Notes under the pieces: generated by a model
The model's input: the letters and a program-made list of their open reading frames with translations, nothing else
Databases searched by the model: none
What the model was told of the DNA's origin: nothing
Assembly: GCA_036392795.1 (NCBI GenBank)
Contig: DASVXH010000083.1
Location: 1-64,000, forward strand
Source of the DNA: JARIHD01 sp036392795
GTDB lineage: Bacteria > Patescibacteriota > Saccharimonadia > Saccharimonadales > UBA4665
DNA: 64,000 nucleotides
Direction of reading: 5' to 3'
Shown here: piece after piece, positions 40,981 to 50,151 of the stretch
How the letters are laid out: the number at the start of each line of letters is the position of its first letter
How positions within the stretch are numbered: position 1 is the stretch's first letter
Translations under genes and position numbers: made by a program

Positions 40981-41472
40981 ATGCAGACATCAGGTTATCT
41001 TCACGAACGGCTTAACCTCATAACTAATGTGCCTGGTCGGCCGCTTGACAAGGTCGTACAGGAAACATACGAACGCCTCACCCTGGAAAGAGACGATGTC
41101 CTGCGCAATCTACAGCGAATGGCATTGCGATACGTTTTACGCACCAGCACCAGTTGCAAAGCCTCAGAAGACATGTTTGGAGCGCCTTTTTTATTTGACC
41201 CTTTTTGGGGAGGCGCTTTGTCGGTTAACAGGCTGGACTATGCGGTTTATCAGGATGATACCGAGGTTACTCTGCAGGTTATGGGCCCTCGCGGCAATGA
41301 CCCGCTGGTGAGTAGTAGCGTCAGCCAAGAATACAGGATCACCCCTGAATCGGTCACACTTGACGATGATATTGTGTTATATCCGTATCAAATCGTAGGA
41401 CTGAGCATAGACCTTTTGGCAGCCACAAATACACCAGCCCTCGCTGAAGTAAATAAGACACTACGAGGCTAG
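40981..41472 (+). CDS. Hypothetical protein, 163 aa
   Basis: Not recognised. The N-terminal half is helical and basic, the C-terminal half strand-rich and acidic. TAGAAT (40969-40974) ends exactly 6 nt before the ATG (leaderless). It is followed within 3 nt by the next unknown gene, which suggests a two-gene unit of unknown role. Confidence 0.6.
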   Translation: MQTSGYLHERLNLITNVPGRPLDKVVQETYERLTLERDDVLRNLQRMALRYVLRTSTSCKASEDMFGAPFLFDPFWGGALSVNRLDYAVYQDDTEVTLQVMGPRGNDPLVSSSVSQEYRITPESVTLDDDIVLYPYQIVGLSIDLLAATNTPALAEVNKTLRG

Positions 41473-41474
41473 CA

Positions 41475-41972
41475 GTGGTAGCGGAAATGTCAGAAGGCTA
41501 CTTTGAGCGCGCCATTCGGGAAACCGAGGGATGGATTCGCGAAAACCAAGACTGGTGTGCGGCAGAAAAAGCCATGCAAGAATTGGGGATTTTTCTTGCA
41601 GCGGCCATCAGAATTTTAGGCAGACCTTTGAGCGCGGACAACAACGATCGAGCGATCGAGCTGCCCGTTGATAAGGAGGGGCTCTGGACCCTCATGGTCA
41701 CCACTGACGAGCAACATCGCCAAGAGCATCCCGCAGAAGAGGCCATTGATCTATTTCTCCTATACGAGGGCGAAGACGACCCAAACAACGGTATAGCTGC
41801 CACCGAACTATACTTGTTCAAAAGAGAAGGCAAATGGCTCACCGGCCAGCCGGACGTAGATCAATCGTATGATGAAATCGCCAGAATATCGCGTTTTGTC
41901 GTAGCCTGTGTAAAAAATTACGAGCAGCAACATGGAATCACGGCACCACTAGAGCAAAAAGGCGACGCCTGA
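41475..41972 (+). CDS. Hypothetical protein, 165 aa
   Basis: Not recognised. An acidic soluble protein, helical at both ends, with an Asp/Glu-rich centre (LLYEGEDDPNN). Either GTG 41475, immediately after the upstream stop, or ATG 41487 could be the start; neither has a strong ribosome-binding site. It ends in TGA, confirming that TGA is a stop in this genome. Confidence 0.6.
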   Translation: MVAEMSEGYFERAIRETEGWIRENQDWCAAEKAMQELGIFLAAAIRILGRPLSADNNDRAIELPVDKEGLWTLMVTTDEQHRQEHPAEEAIDLFLLYEGEDDPNNGIAATELYLFKREGKWLTGQPDVDQSYDEIARISRFVVACVKNYEQQHGITAPLEQKGDA

Positions 41973-42042
41973 CGTACATCAACCTACAGAATCCAGTCAC
42001 AAGTTACAAAAAAGCTCGGCACCAAACAAGCGTCAATAACCA

Positions 42043-42071
42043 TTTACAAAAATAGCCGTATCTGTTAAAAT
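42043..42071 (+). promoter_or_regulatory. rpmG promoter
   Basis: TTTACA (42043-42048), a 17-nt spacer and TAAAAT (42066-42071), with TGT before the -10. Confidence 0.7.
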
Positions 42072-42103
42072 TTGATGAGACTAATTTATAAAGGTTAAGA
42101 ATT

Positions 42104-42304
42104 ATGGCTAAAAAGAGCGATAAGCGTAAAATTGTTGGTTTGGTCAGCGAAGAGTCTGGCGAGCGTATTTATTACACAAGCAAAAATTCCATGAACACTC
42201 CCGAAAAGTTGCAGCTGCGCAAATACAGCAAAAAACTGCGCAAGCACGTGTTGTTCGTTGAAACCAAGAAAAACCTGGGCCGCAACGAAGCCCCCAAGCG
42301 TTAA
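42104..42304 (+). CDS. rpmG: 50S ribosomal protein L33, zinc-free type
   Basis: bL33, 66 residues, without any Cys (C-minus form). RIYYTSKNSMNTPEKLQLRKYSKKLRKHVLFVETK is the family core. Its place after tRNA-Thr(GGU) recalls the tRNA-tuf-rpmG-secE order seen in many bacteria, but tuf and secE are absent here. Confidence 0.95.
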   Translation: MAKKSDKRKIVGLVSEESGERIYYTSKNSMNTPEKLQLRKYSKKLRKHVLFVETKKNLGRNEAPKR

Positions 42305-42328
42305 TGCTACGTCACATTGCATAGTAGA

Positions 42329-42362
42329 GAAATAACCGCCATCACCCCGGCGGTTATTTTAT
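42329..42362. terminator. Bidirectional terminator between rpmG and the GH15 gene
   Basis: AATAACCGCC pairs with GGCGGTTATT around an 8-nt loop, with T-rich sequence on both sides. It serves the plus-strand rpmG and the convergent minus-strand operon. Confidence 0.85.
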
Positions 42363-42388
42363 GTGTTTTGGCGGCAGCACCCACACCA

Positions 42389-44332
42389 CTATGACTTAAT
42401 TTTATGCAAGTCCAGCACCGTATTAATCAACTCGGCGTGGCTCCAGACAAGCGGCGTAACCGATACGGTCTCTCCGGTAATAGGATTGATCTGTTCAGAC
42501 AACATACCACTCGGTAAAGCGTGCGCCATGCACCAGCTAATATAATTCTTCGCTCGATCTAGCTGCCCAATCCGTATATAATACTGAGCCATCCATAACG
42601 TCGTAACGTGCCAGGGATTTCCGGGATAGTCATCATACGCCCGAAAATAATAATCGTTTTCGTAGCGCGGCGATCCGCCTGAAGGCGATTTATCAAGCAG
42701 AATATCCTCAATCGCTCTGGCTGTTTGTTTGATGTAGTCCGACCCCATATCCGTCGCAAACATTAATGGACCATAAAAGCTAGAGACGTCCAGAGTGTTG
42801 TCGAACGTCAGCGAGCCGTCCTCTTGCAGCAAAAATCCCTTACGAAAAGCACCGCGCTCAGCATTAAAGAATACTTTGCTGTTTTCCAGAATTTCGGCCG
42901 CAACCGCACGCCAGCGTACGGCGTCGTCGGGATATTCAAATATCTCGGCAAAATCGGCAGCGGTCAAAAGCGCCTGGTATACGACAGCCGTCGTATACGT
43001 ACTGGTCAAAAATCGCTCTTCCCATAAATCATAACTAGCGTGCGGCAATTTAGTATGATCGTCGATGAAATCGGCAATAAAATGAGCGCCGGGCTGAATA
43101 AACGTATTATAAAGACTAAACACAAAATCATGATCGTCGCTGTAGTCGTAATATTCGCCCAGCATATAGATAACAATGGCCGTTTCATCTTCTTGGATTG
43201 CCAACTCTTTGCGTTTACCGTGCAGCAACGGATGCCAGGTACTGCCAATGGCGCGGTCCGGCTGATATTTGTGCATCAGGTAACCTTGGTTGGTCATAAT
43301 ATCCCGACAAAATTCGAATAATTTACGCGGCTCTTCGCGGTAGCCCAGCCGGATAAGCGGCCATACGGCATAGGCGCCATCGCGCGGCCAAACGTAGCTA
43401 TAGTAGTCGCGGCCAAAATTGTATATCGATGAATCGCAGCTGGCCACCACACCACCGCGCTTGTCGCAGTGTACTTTTATGACCATCAGCGACTTTTTGA
43501 CCATGTCCACATATTCATCTTCAATACCATGCAGCTTGCCGGAAGCTGTTGATAGCCAGGTTTGCCAGTATTGACGGGTCATTTCCTGGCGCCGCTCAAT
43601 ACCTTCGGATAGGAACTGATGATGAATTTTTTCGGCACTAAACTGGGAGTCGGCGGCGATAATCCAATAGTCGATTCGCGTTTTTTCACCGCCAGCCAGC
43701 CCACAAGGAAAACGCATGACTGAATCGACGCCGCCGTGCTCAACTGCATTTCCTGACAATTCGCCGTCTTCGGCATCGCGGTATGTACCTTCTTTGCCTT
43801 CGATGGCGTAGTTGCCTACGGCGAACTGATCATACACGGTGCCGTTTTCGTTTTGACCGTAGATTAGAAGTGCACAGCGCCCTTTGTAATCTAAAATGTA
43901 ATTTTCGTCAGGCACAAACATCGCCGTATCGGCGCGACCACCCCTGGAAATCTGGAATACTTGGTGCGTAAACAGGCGAATATCATGATATTGTTCCGAG
44001 GTATTTTTAACACTAATACGACGACAAAACGCATTAACCTCGCTGTCCACAAAATCATTAAAGACCAGCTCCACTCCGGTGGCTTCGTGGCGGGCAGTTA
44101 TGTCGCTAATCAATGCATTGGAATCGAAATCAATCGACATTTTCCAACTACCGTCATCCATCCAGGTAAACAACCCGTCCACCCAAACGCCAATTTTATG
44201 GCGCATACTGCGAGCATTAGTAAGATTATCCAGCCCAACATACGGATAGTAAAAATCATGGACCAATCCGTAACTACCCAAGCCCACGGTCAAGCTGCCG
44301 TTGCCCAGCATTACAGGCCGGCCAATACTCAT
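42389..44332 (-). CDS. Glycoside hydrolase family 15 (glucoamylase-like)
   Basis: Inverting exo-alpha-glucosidase, expected to release glucose from alpha-1,4-glucan ends. The 647 residues have an N-terminal beta-sandwich (1-260) and an (alpha/alpha)6 barrel with YSYVWPRDGAYAVW (312-324), the general acid Glu383 in IQEDETA and the general base in LSEQINP near the C-terminus. There is no signal peptide, so it acts in the cytoplasm. The start overlaps the upstream GH57 stop by 4 nt. Confidence 0.92.
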   Translation of the reverse strand: MSIGRPVMLGNGSLTVGLGSYGLVHDFYYPYVGLDNLTNARSMRHKIGVWVDGLFTWMDDGSWKMSIDFDSNALISDITARHEATGVELVFNDFVDSEVNAFCRRISVKNTSEQYHDIRLFTHQVFQISRGGRADTAMFVPDENYILDYKGRCALLIYGQNENGTVYDQFAVGNYAIEGKEGTYRDAEDGELSGNAVEHGGVDSVMRFPCGLAGGEKTRIDYWIIAADSQFSAEKIHHQFLSEGIERRQEMTRQYWQTWLSTASGKLHGIEDEYVDMVKKSLMVIKVHCDKRGGVVASCDSSIYNFGRDYYSYVWPRDGAYAVWPLIRLGYREEPRKLFEFCRDIMTNQGYLMHKYQPDRAIGSTWHPLLHGKRKELAIQEDETAIVIYMLGEYYDYSDDHDFVFSLYNTFIQPGAHFIADFIDDHTKLPHASYDLWEERFLTSTYTTAVVYQALLTAADFAEIFEYPDDAVRWRAVAAEILENSKVFFNAERGAFRKGFLLQEDGSLTFDNTLDVSSFYGPLMFATDMGSDYIKQTARAIEDILLDKSPSGGSPRYENDYYFRAYDDYPGNPWHVTTLWMAQYYIRIGQLDRAKNYISWCMAHALPSGMLSEQINPITGETVSVTPLVWSHAELINTVLDLHKIKS

Positions 44333-45537
44333 AGCCGCACTCCCTTTTGATGAATTCGCGAACGCATGTCATGATAGGCGTTCATAAAGGCGATGTAAGC
44401 ATCGTACGGGTTTTCGTAGGGGCTAAAATAGGCATGAATATCGCCGTCGTTAAACCATTTAGTACACATATAGTAAAAGTGATCCGACGTCTGCAGGCGA
44501 CGCCAATCTTCGATCAAGGCCAGATCGCTCGTCTGATGAACTGCGGATTCCAGTTCGTACAAGCCCGTAATAGCCGCGGACTGCATACTGTTGCCTAGCC
44601 ACGCACTCAAATCACGCTCGGTGTCTGCCCAAGTGATGGTCTGAGGGACATCAACGGTATCTACCGGGTCGAATAAATCAATAGATTCACTCACCGTTGC
44701 AAAACGGTTGCCCGGCGTACGTAGCCATTCGCCGGGCAAATGTTCGAGAAAGTCAAAAATACCAGACGCTTCCCATTGGTGTTCGCCAAAGGTCTCGTAG
44801 TCCATAAATAGATTGAAAACCTGCGCGTCGTGCATGTCATTTAGCCAGCCGCTGAATTTATCAGCCGTCAGTGGCCAGCCGCTCCAGTCGCGGTCGCCAA
44901 ATCGAAATGCAATATCATCGCTCAATCGGTAGTTTTTTGTTAACAGCCGAATGTCATCGGTGTAGGCGGGACGATATACATAGTTGGCGCTGCGCCAGCC
45001 CAAAACCTTGTCCCAGCCTTCGGCGAGGATTCCCTTGTAGCCAGCTTTGTCCGCCCAATACGCCAGGTCGTTATTGTAAGCCAGCTCTGTATTGCGGAAG
45101 ACCTTTGGCGTTTGGCCAAAGACAGCTTGCACTTTCTCGCGGTGCATCCGTACTTGTGCCTCAAACTCAGTACGCGAATAAAAGAATGCCAGACTATGAT
45201 GGTATGTCTCTCCCACAATTTCGACACGGCCGGTATTTACCAGGTCGACAAAGGATTGCAGGACGTGTGGGGCCCAGCGCTCCAGTTGTTCGATTACTGT
45301 GCCCGTTATTGACATGCTAAGGCGAAAGTCGGGATACTCTTGCAATAGTTTGAGCAGACGCTGATTCGTAGGCAGGTATGACTTTTCGGCGACCTTGTGT
45401 ACGATACGTTCGTTACTGGTGCGATCGTCGTAGTCGGCATCAAAATAGTCATGCCGATTGGCAATATCAAATATGGTGTAGTAACGTACGCGAAACGGCT
45501 GGTGTACATGCAGATAGAGCGAGATTGCTTTTGTCAT
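44329..45537 (-). CDS. Glycoside hydrolase family 57 (alpha-amylase/glucanotransferase)
   Basis: Retaining alpha-glucan enzyme of 402 residues. The N-terminal LHVHQPFR carries the family His pair (His10, His12), the nucleophile is Glu151 in RNTELAYN and the acid is Asp246 in MDYETFGEHQW. No signal peptide. It overlaps both neighbours by 4 nt, indicating translational coupling in a GT4-GH57-GH15 operon. Amylase, branching and 4-alpha-glucanotransferase activities cannot be told apart from motifs alone. Confidence 0.92.
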   Translation of the reverse strand: MTKAISLYLHVHQPFRVRYYTIFDIANRHDYFDADYDDRTSNERIVHKVAEKSYLPTNQRLLKLLQEYPDFRLSMSITGTVIEQLERWAPHVLQSFVDLVNTGRVEIVGETYHHSLAFFYSRTEFEAQVRMHREKVQAVFGQTPKVFRNTELAYNNDLAYWADKAGYKGILAEGWDKVLGWRSANYVYRPAYTDDIRLLTKNYRLSDDIAFRFGDRDWSGWPLTADKFSGWLNDMHDAQVFNLFMDYETFGEHQWEASGIFDFLEHLPGEWLRTPGNRFATVSESIDLFDPVDTVDVPQTITWADTERDLSAWLGNSMQSAAITGLYELESAVHQTSDLALIEDWRRLQTSDHFYYMCTKWFNDGDIHAYFSPYENPYDAYIAFMNAYHDMRSRIHQKGVRL

Positions 45538-46760
45538 ACTGCCATCCCTTGGGGCACAGGCTGCACCTGACCATCATAAATTCCTAGTAGTTTATCGGCC
45601 GAATGTTCCCAGGTATGTCGCAAATATTCGCGCAGCGAATTGGCGTGCAGTTCATCGCGCAGCGCGTCATTTTGCACCAACGACACCATCTTGTTTGCCA
45701 TTTCGTCAATATCCCAAAAGTCTACTTTGAGCGCGTTTTTGATCATCTCAGATACACCAGTCTGGCGGCTAAGCAATACTGGCGTGCCGTAACCAATTGA
45801 CTCTAGGGCAGTCAGCCCAAACGGTTCTGATATTGACGGCATTACGAACAGATCGGCGATCGTATAGGCATCGCGGTAACCCTTGCCGCGCTGAAAATCA
45901 GCAAACAGTACATTCCGTCCAATTCCCAGCTCGGCCGAGAGTGCTACCAGTTCGTTGCGTTGGTCACCCGATCCAACAAACAGTAGTAACGTCTTGGGCG
46001 CGAAACGCACCACTTTTTGAAAAGCATGCAGCAGATTGGGTAGACCCTTTTGAATAGTCAGCCGACCAATACTAGCCACCACTTTATACCCTTGGCGTTT
46101 CATTTCTTCCAGGTAGGTGTACATGTTTTCGGTACCGATCGGAGCAATCAAATCTCTTGGATCGAAATGATTGTGCACCACGTCAATTTTGTCAGCCGGA
46201 ATGTGGTATTCGCGGACGATGGCGTCTTTGGTATGCTGACTAACGGCTACAATGCGATCGGCCAGCAGTAGCGCCAGGTTTTCGATTTCGCGCACCAACG
46301 GATTTCCGCCGTGCTCTTTGCCGGCGCGGTCCGACTCTATGGAATGTAAATGCACCACCAAGGGCTTGCCAGTCATAGTTTTGGCACGAATTGCGGCACG
46401 GCAAGTAAGCCAGTCGTGCGCATGAATAACATCAAATGACGCCCCAGCAACCACGCGCTCGATAGCTTGCTCATAAATAGCCACCTGACCAAATAGGTCA
46501 ACATGCTGAACCTCACCGGATGATTTAACATACTTAAAACTATCGTAAGCAATGCCGGCCTTCAATACCGCTTCGACATCCTGAGGGTGCGCTGCCGAAA
46601 CGCGCATAAAATCGATGTCCGAATGATCGGCAGTGTAGGGAACTACGAATTCGATGTCAGCGCCTTTTTTTGCGAGAGCATTACACAGCTGGTAGCAAGC
46701 GACCCCCAGTCCACCACTATTATGAGGCGGTAATTCCCACCCAAGCATCAGTATCCTCAT
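45534..46760 (-). CDS. Glycosyltransferase family 4, glycogen-synthase-like
   Basis: GT-B enzyme of 408 residues. WELPPHNSGGLGVACYQL is the donor-side glycine loop of the starch/glycogen-synthase type, and the EX7E motif is Glu312-Glu320 in SEPFGLTALE. It is the first gene of the alpha-glucan operon, whose two other products degrade or rearrange glucans; polymer synthesis for storage is the natural reading, but trehalose or wall-glucan roles remain possible. Confidence 0.88.
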   Translation of the reverse strand: MRILMLGWELPPHNSGGLGVACYQLCNALAKKGADIEFVVPYTADHSDIDFMRVSAAHPQDVEAVLKAGIAYDSFKYVKSSGEVQHVDLFGQVAIYEQAIERVVAGASFDVIHAHDWLTCRAAIRAKTMTGKPLVVHLHSIESDRAGKEHGGNPLVREIENLALLLADRIVAVSQHTKDAIVREYHIPADKIDVVHNHFDPRDLIAPIGTENMYTYLEEMKRQGYKVVASIGRLTIQKGLPNLLHAFQKVVRFAPKTLLLFVGSGDQRNELVALSAELGIGRNVLFADFQRGKGYRDAYTIADLFVMPSISEPFGLTALESIGYGTPVLLSRQTGVSEMIKNALKVDFWDIDEMANKMVSLVQNDALRDELHANSLREYLRHTWEHSADKLLGIYDGQVQPVPQGMAV

Positions 46761-46792
46761 TGCTCTTTGCCGGTGCTTTCGTTTATAGATGT

Positions 46793-46822
46793 ATTATAAG
46801 CTCAAGTACCTAGCAAGCACAA
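46793..46822 (-). promoter_or_regulatory. Promoter of the GT4-GH57-GH15 operon
   Basis: On the minus strand TTGTGC (46822-46817), an 18-nt spacer and TATAAT (46798-46793). The leader is about 26 nt. Confidence 0.65.
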
Positions 46823-46849
46823 CCTTTTTAACTAGTTTTAAGAACTTTT

Positions 46850-48067
46850 TCAGTCTTTCATCAGGCGTTCCAGAGCAATCTCGAACGCAGCCTGCTTGAG
46901 CGATAATTTACGCGCAGCAGCCCGATCCAGCATGTCATTGGCAGCTTGCACCAAAATCTCGGTCAATTTGTCGTTAACTTCTTGCTCGGACCAGTGTTTG
47001 TCCTCTTTGTTTTGCAGCCACTCCAGATACGACACGATCACGCCGCCAGCATTAGCCACCACATCGGGCAATATTATGACACCACGGGAATTCAACGTAT
47101 TTTCAGCCAGTGCACTTACCGGTCCATTAGCCAATTCGACGATGATATCCGCCTTGACATTATCTACATTATGTTCGGTTACTGCGTCTTCTAGCGCGGC
47201 CAAAACTAAAATATCGACCCTCATAGAGGTAAGCAGACTACTCGGCTGAGGCGTCACCAGCTGCAGGTCATGCAGCGCTTCGGGGCGAGGCGTGCCCCCC
47301 GGGACGTGAACGGCATTCGTAACATCGATACCGTCCGGCTGAACCCAGGTATGCTTGCTATTAGAAATGGCGATGAGCTTTAGATTAGGGTAGTCACGCA
47401 GCACTTTTGCAAAAAAGTAGCCGACATTGCCGAATCCTTGCATAGCAATCGTCAGTGGTTTATCCCGCATATTCTGCCGTTTTAATAATTCGACTAGTGC
47501 AAGTACGCCGCCCCGGCCAGTTGCCGCTTCGCGCCCCTCGCTGCCGCCGTTTTGCATGGACTTGCCAGTAAACGATGCTTTGTCCGATTTTCCAACCGTT
47601 TGTTCATACTCATCAACCATCCAGTCGATTATTTCTGCATTAGTGTTAACGTCCGGGGCGGGGATGTCTTTTTGGGAGCCGATATGCGGGGACAAGTGAT
47701 TGGCGTAGCGGCGCGCCAGCAGCTCGACATCTTTTTTACTGAGACCGCGTGGGTCAACGGCGATACCGCCTTTGCCGCCACCAAGCGGCAAGCCCACGGC
47801 TGCAGTTTTGAAGCTCATTAGCGTAGCTAGCGCTCGTACCTCTTCGATAGTGACATGTGGATGGAATCGGATACCACCCTTATAAGGTCCGCGCTTACTG
47901 TTATGCTGTACACGAAAGGCCGGATACCGTCTGCCGTTTACCTCGATGGCAAAGATATGCTCGGCTTCCGCCTCCAAAACGGAATGGATAGTTTTTTGAT
48001 CGTACCCCAAGCGCTCGGCAGCTTCACGGATGGCAGACTGGGCGGTTTCTAACATAGTTTTGCTCAT
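46850..48067 (-). CDS. gdhA: Glutamate dehydrogenase (Glu/Leu/Phe/Val family)
   Basis: NAD(P)-dependent interconversion of glutamate with 2-oxoglutarate and ammonia. The 405 residues include GPYKGGIRFHP (Lys63), MSFKTAA (Lys87), PLGGGKGG with catalytic Lys99, and the Rossmann motif GFGNVG. The ATG at 48067 is preferred over 48103 because CATACT (48079-48074 on the minus strand) ends exactly 6 nt before it. In a cell with few amino-acid pathways this enzyme may feed carbon from glutamate or assimilate ammonia. Confidence 0.93.
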   Translation of the reverse strand: MSKTMLETAQSAIREAAERLGYDQKTIHSVLEAEAEHIFAIEVNGRRYPAFRVQHNSKRGPYKGGIRFHPHVTIEEVRALATLMSFKTAAVGLPLGGGKGGIAVDPRGLSKKDVELLARRYANHLSPHIGSQKDIPAPDVNTNAEIIDWMVDEYEQTVGKSDKASFTGKSMQNGGSEGREAATGRGGVLALVELLKRQNMRDKPLTIAMQGFGNVGYFFAKVLRDYPNLKLIAISNSKHTWVQPDGIDVTNAVHVPGGTPRPEALHDLQLVTPQPSSLLTSMRVDILVLAALEDAVTEHNVDNVKADIIVELANGPVSALAENTLNSRGVIILPDVVANAGGVIVSYLEWLQNKEDKHWSEQEVNDKLTEILVQAANDMLDRAAARKLSLKQAAFEIALERLMKD

Positions 48068-48099
48068 ACAGGCAGTATGCGCCTGGACAGGGCAATTAT

Positions 48100-48573
48100 T
48101 CAAGCCTGTCGGTGTCTGCCTTGATACCGGCGCCTTGGGATGGGCGGCATGCTAAACCCCGTATAGGAATCGGCAAGACTGGAGTCGAACAATGCGCCCA
48201 GTCGGTGACGGACGCTTCCTATAACTTCAGCAGCGAGCTGCCATGAATCAATACGGTTCGAACCGTCATTATCCCCAGTCATGACCCGTGCCAGTCCAAA
48301 ATATGCCACCTGTTTTAGTGACCCTCCTGCTTGCTTTATTGCGGCCTGGTCGGTCAGAGGACGTACCACATTCCAACTCTTATAACGCACTGTGTCGGCG
48401 ATTATTAAATCAGCGATTGCAGTTGCAGCCACGTTCGGATTATTTCCTTCTACGAGCCAAAAATGCTCAGGCAGCAGCAAACACTCCCAGTCTTTTAGCT
48501 GTTGATTCATCCGTGATTGTGCTTCTGGCCAATCGGCAAATGTATGCAAGCCCACTTCAATCATGGGAGCCAT
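48100..48573 (-). CDS. Hypothetical protein, 157 aa
   Basis: Not recognised. A soluble protein with Trp/Leu-rich N-terminal segments and a basic, Pro-rich tail. TAATAT ends 5 nt before the ATG at 48573 on the minus strand; a second ATG at 48564 is possible. It lies between alkA and gdhA on the same strand, and the gdhA promoter lies inside its end. Confidence 0.55.
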   Translation of the reverse strand: MAPMIEVGLHTFADWPEAQSRMNQQLKDWECLLLPEHFWLVEGNNPNVAATAIADLIIADTVRYKSWNVVRPLTDQAAIKQAGGSLKQVAYFGLARVMTGDNDGSNRIDSWQLAAEVIGSVRHRLGALFDSSLADSYTGFSMPPIPRRRYQGRHRQA

Positions 48574-48581
48574 TCTAGATA

Positions 48582-49196
48582 TTATTTGGGTTCATTGTCA
48601 AGCATATGCCACAAATACAAGGCAGCGACCGTGCGATAGGGCCGCCAGCGTTCGGCAAAGCGAATTAATTCGGCCCGCGAAGGTAATGCGTCCCAGCCAT
48701 AAAGTCGCTTCATGGCGTTTTGCAGCCCCACATCATCCGGTGCAAACACGTCCGGACGGCCAAGCGTAAACATCAAAAACATTTGCGCCGTCCATACGCC
48801 AATACCCTTAACCTTTGTCAATTCAGCAATCACCGCATCGTCATTGAGCGCTTCCAAGTGGTTAAATACCGCTGAATCGCGCACAAAATGGTCGGCAAGG
48901 TCTTTGACGTAGCGAGCCTTTGATGCCGACAAACCAATCTGTTTGCATGTCTCTTCGTCCAGTACAACCACTTTATGCGGGTCAAGGTCGGTAGCCCGTT
49001 CTAGACGGCCAAAAATACTCGCTGCCGCTTTGACCGAAATCTGCTGGCCAACAATAGATCTTGCCAGCGAGACAAAATAGTCTTCTGGGCGACGCGGCGC
49101 GGAGTGGATGGACGCATGGCGGTCAATAATCACGCCAAGCGTCGGATCCAAATGTTTTAACTCTTTTTCTGCCTTTAGCATATCATCGCTCGTCAT
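48582..49196 (-). CDS. DNA-3-methyladenine glycosylase II (AlkA-like)
   Basis: HhH-GPD base-excision repair enzyme, 204 residues. The helix-hairpin-helix is LTKVKGIGVWTAQMF (about 126-140), and the catalytic Asp lies in FAPDDVGLQN (154-155). No iron-sulfur Cys cluster is present, which separates it from MutY and Nth. It removes alkylated purines; exact specificity is open. Confidence 0.88.
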   Translation of the reverse strand: MTSDDMLKAEKELKHLDPTLGVIIDRHASIHSAPRRPEDYFVSLARSIVGQQISVKAAASIFGRLERATDLDPHKVVVLDEETCKQIGLSASKARYVKDLADHFVRDSAVFNHLEALNDDAVIAELTKVKGIGVWTAQMFLMFTLGRPDVFAPDDVGLQNAMKRLYGWDALPSRAELIRFAERWRPYRTVAALYLWHMLDNEPK

Positions 49197-49247
49197 AGTC
49201 GCTATTGTACCAGGTTGGGGTCTATTAACCTCTCGGCTAAATTCTTA

Positions 49248-49277
49248 TTGAGAAAATCGCGGTTTTGGGTCTATAAT
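49248..49277 (+). promoter_or_regulatory. Promoter of the HisG-like gene
   Basis: TTGAGA (49248-49253), an 18-nt spacer and TATAAT (49272-49277). The leader of about 60 nt contains an imperfect hairpin (AAGGCACGTCGG with CCGATGTGCTT, about 49299-49328) followed by TTCTTT, which could act as an attenuator. Confidence 0.65.
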
Positions 49278-49346
49278 ATGGCCGTATTATCACTTTCAAG
49301 GCACGTCGGATATTACCGATGTGCTTTCTTTAAGAGAGGGACATCA

Positions 49347-50000
49347 ATGATATCTACGCGAGAGTTTATACATCCCGCCGCCCTAAGCAGCGCATTTGAA
49401 GACGCTACAGAGATACTCGTGCCAAAAGGACGCTGGCAGGAGGACTATCTTGGTCTTTTAAAATTGGCGGGAGTGGACATTCTGTGGCTCGACGACATTG
49501 GCGGCGTAGCGCACGATTATGTTAATAAACACAACTTACGCGTCACTATTCAACGCGACGAGGCGATACCCTGGTGCGTAGACAACATCGAGGGGGTGGT
49601 TGGTTTTGGCTGTCATCATCATTACGAGGCATACCGCTACAATCACCCTGACACTAACATCCACTATAGGCCTCTGGGACACGTTGAAGGAGCGCGCTTT
49701 GCACTGGCAGCCCACAGGGGACGAGTAGACGCCACCAAACAGATTTGGCAGGATGGCGGAGTTATAGTCATTGGCACCGAAAACGAAGGAATGGCTCACA
49801 CCCTCTTTAGTTCGCGCCAGTTTAAGCCAATATGCCAAGCATTACCCCCCGGAAGCGTTGAATTAGGAGGTCGAGCTCTGGCAGGACTTGATGCAGTATT
49901 GTTGATTAAACAATGGGGAGCCACCTCTGACCATCATCAATTAGAGGTCTTCGAAGATGATTTAAGCCCGATCTTCCATAATTTTTATTGGAGAGAATAG
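49347..50000 (+). CDS. HisG-like protein (ATP phosphoribosyltransferase fold), orphan
   Basis: 217 residues whose motif order follows HisG, the first enzyme of histidine synthesis: LVPKGRW (24-30), a RDEAIPWCVDN..GVVGFG segment (70-88) like the DIPxxVxxGxxDxGI stretch, an IGTEN segment, and GSVELGGRALAGLDAVLLI (169-187). The PRPP loop that should follow as TGxT reads WGAT (190-193), so catalysis is doubtful. No other his gene is in the window. The start is ATG 49347 with GAGAGGG upstream; in-frame starts at 49215 and 49278 lie before the transcription start. It may be a ligand-binding relative rather than an enzyme. Confidence 0.55.
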   Translation: MISTREFIHPAALSSAFEDATEILVPKGRWQEDYLGLLKLAGVDILWLDDIGGVAHDYVNKHNLRVTIQRDEAIPWCVDNIEGVVGFGCHHHYEAYRYNHPDTNIHYRPLGHVEGARFALAAHRGRVDATKQIWQDGGVIVIGTENEGMAHTLFSSRQFKPICQALPPGSVELGGRALAGLDAVLLIKQWGATSDHHQLEVFEDDLSPIFHNFYWRE

Positions 50001-50151
50001 CCGGCGATCGCCAGGGGTAAGTTCCGAAATTTGACAGGAACATTTATTTTTTTGTAATCTTGTTTACAGAACAACCTAGAAATCGCGATACGATTAAGGT
50101 TAAAAGCGGAGCAGTATATGCTCCTTAATTATTACCACGAGGAGCACTACG

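Noticed and set aside
46772..46849. Terminator after gdhA.
   Set aside because: The short A/T palindrome AACTAGTT has no GC stem or proper T run on the minus strand; no terminator could be supported.
49215..49346. In-frame TTG and ATG starts upstream of the HisG-like gene.
   Set aside because: They lie before or against the TATAAT box, so they are not in the transcript; the HisG-like similarity begins after 49347.
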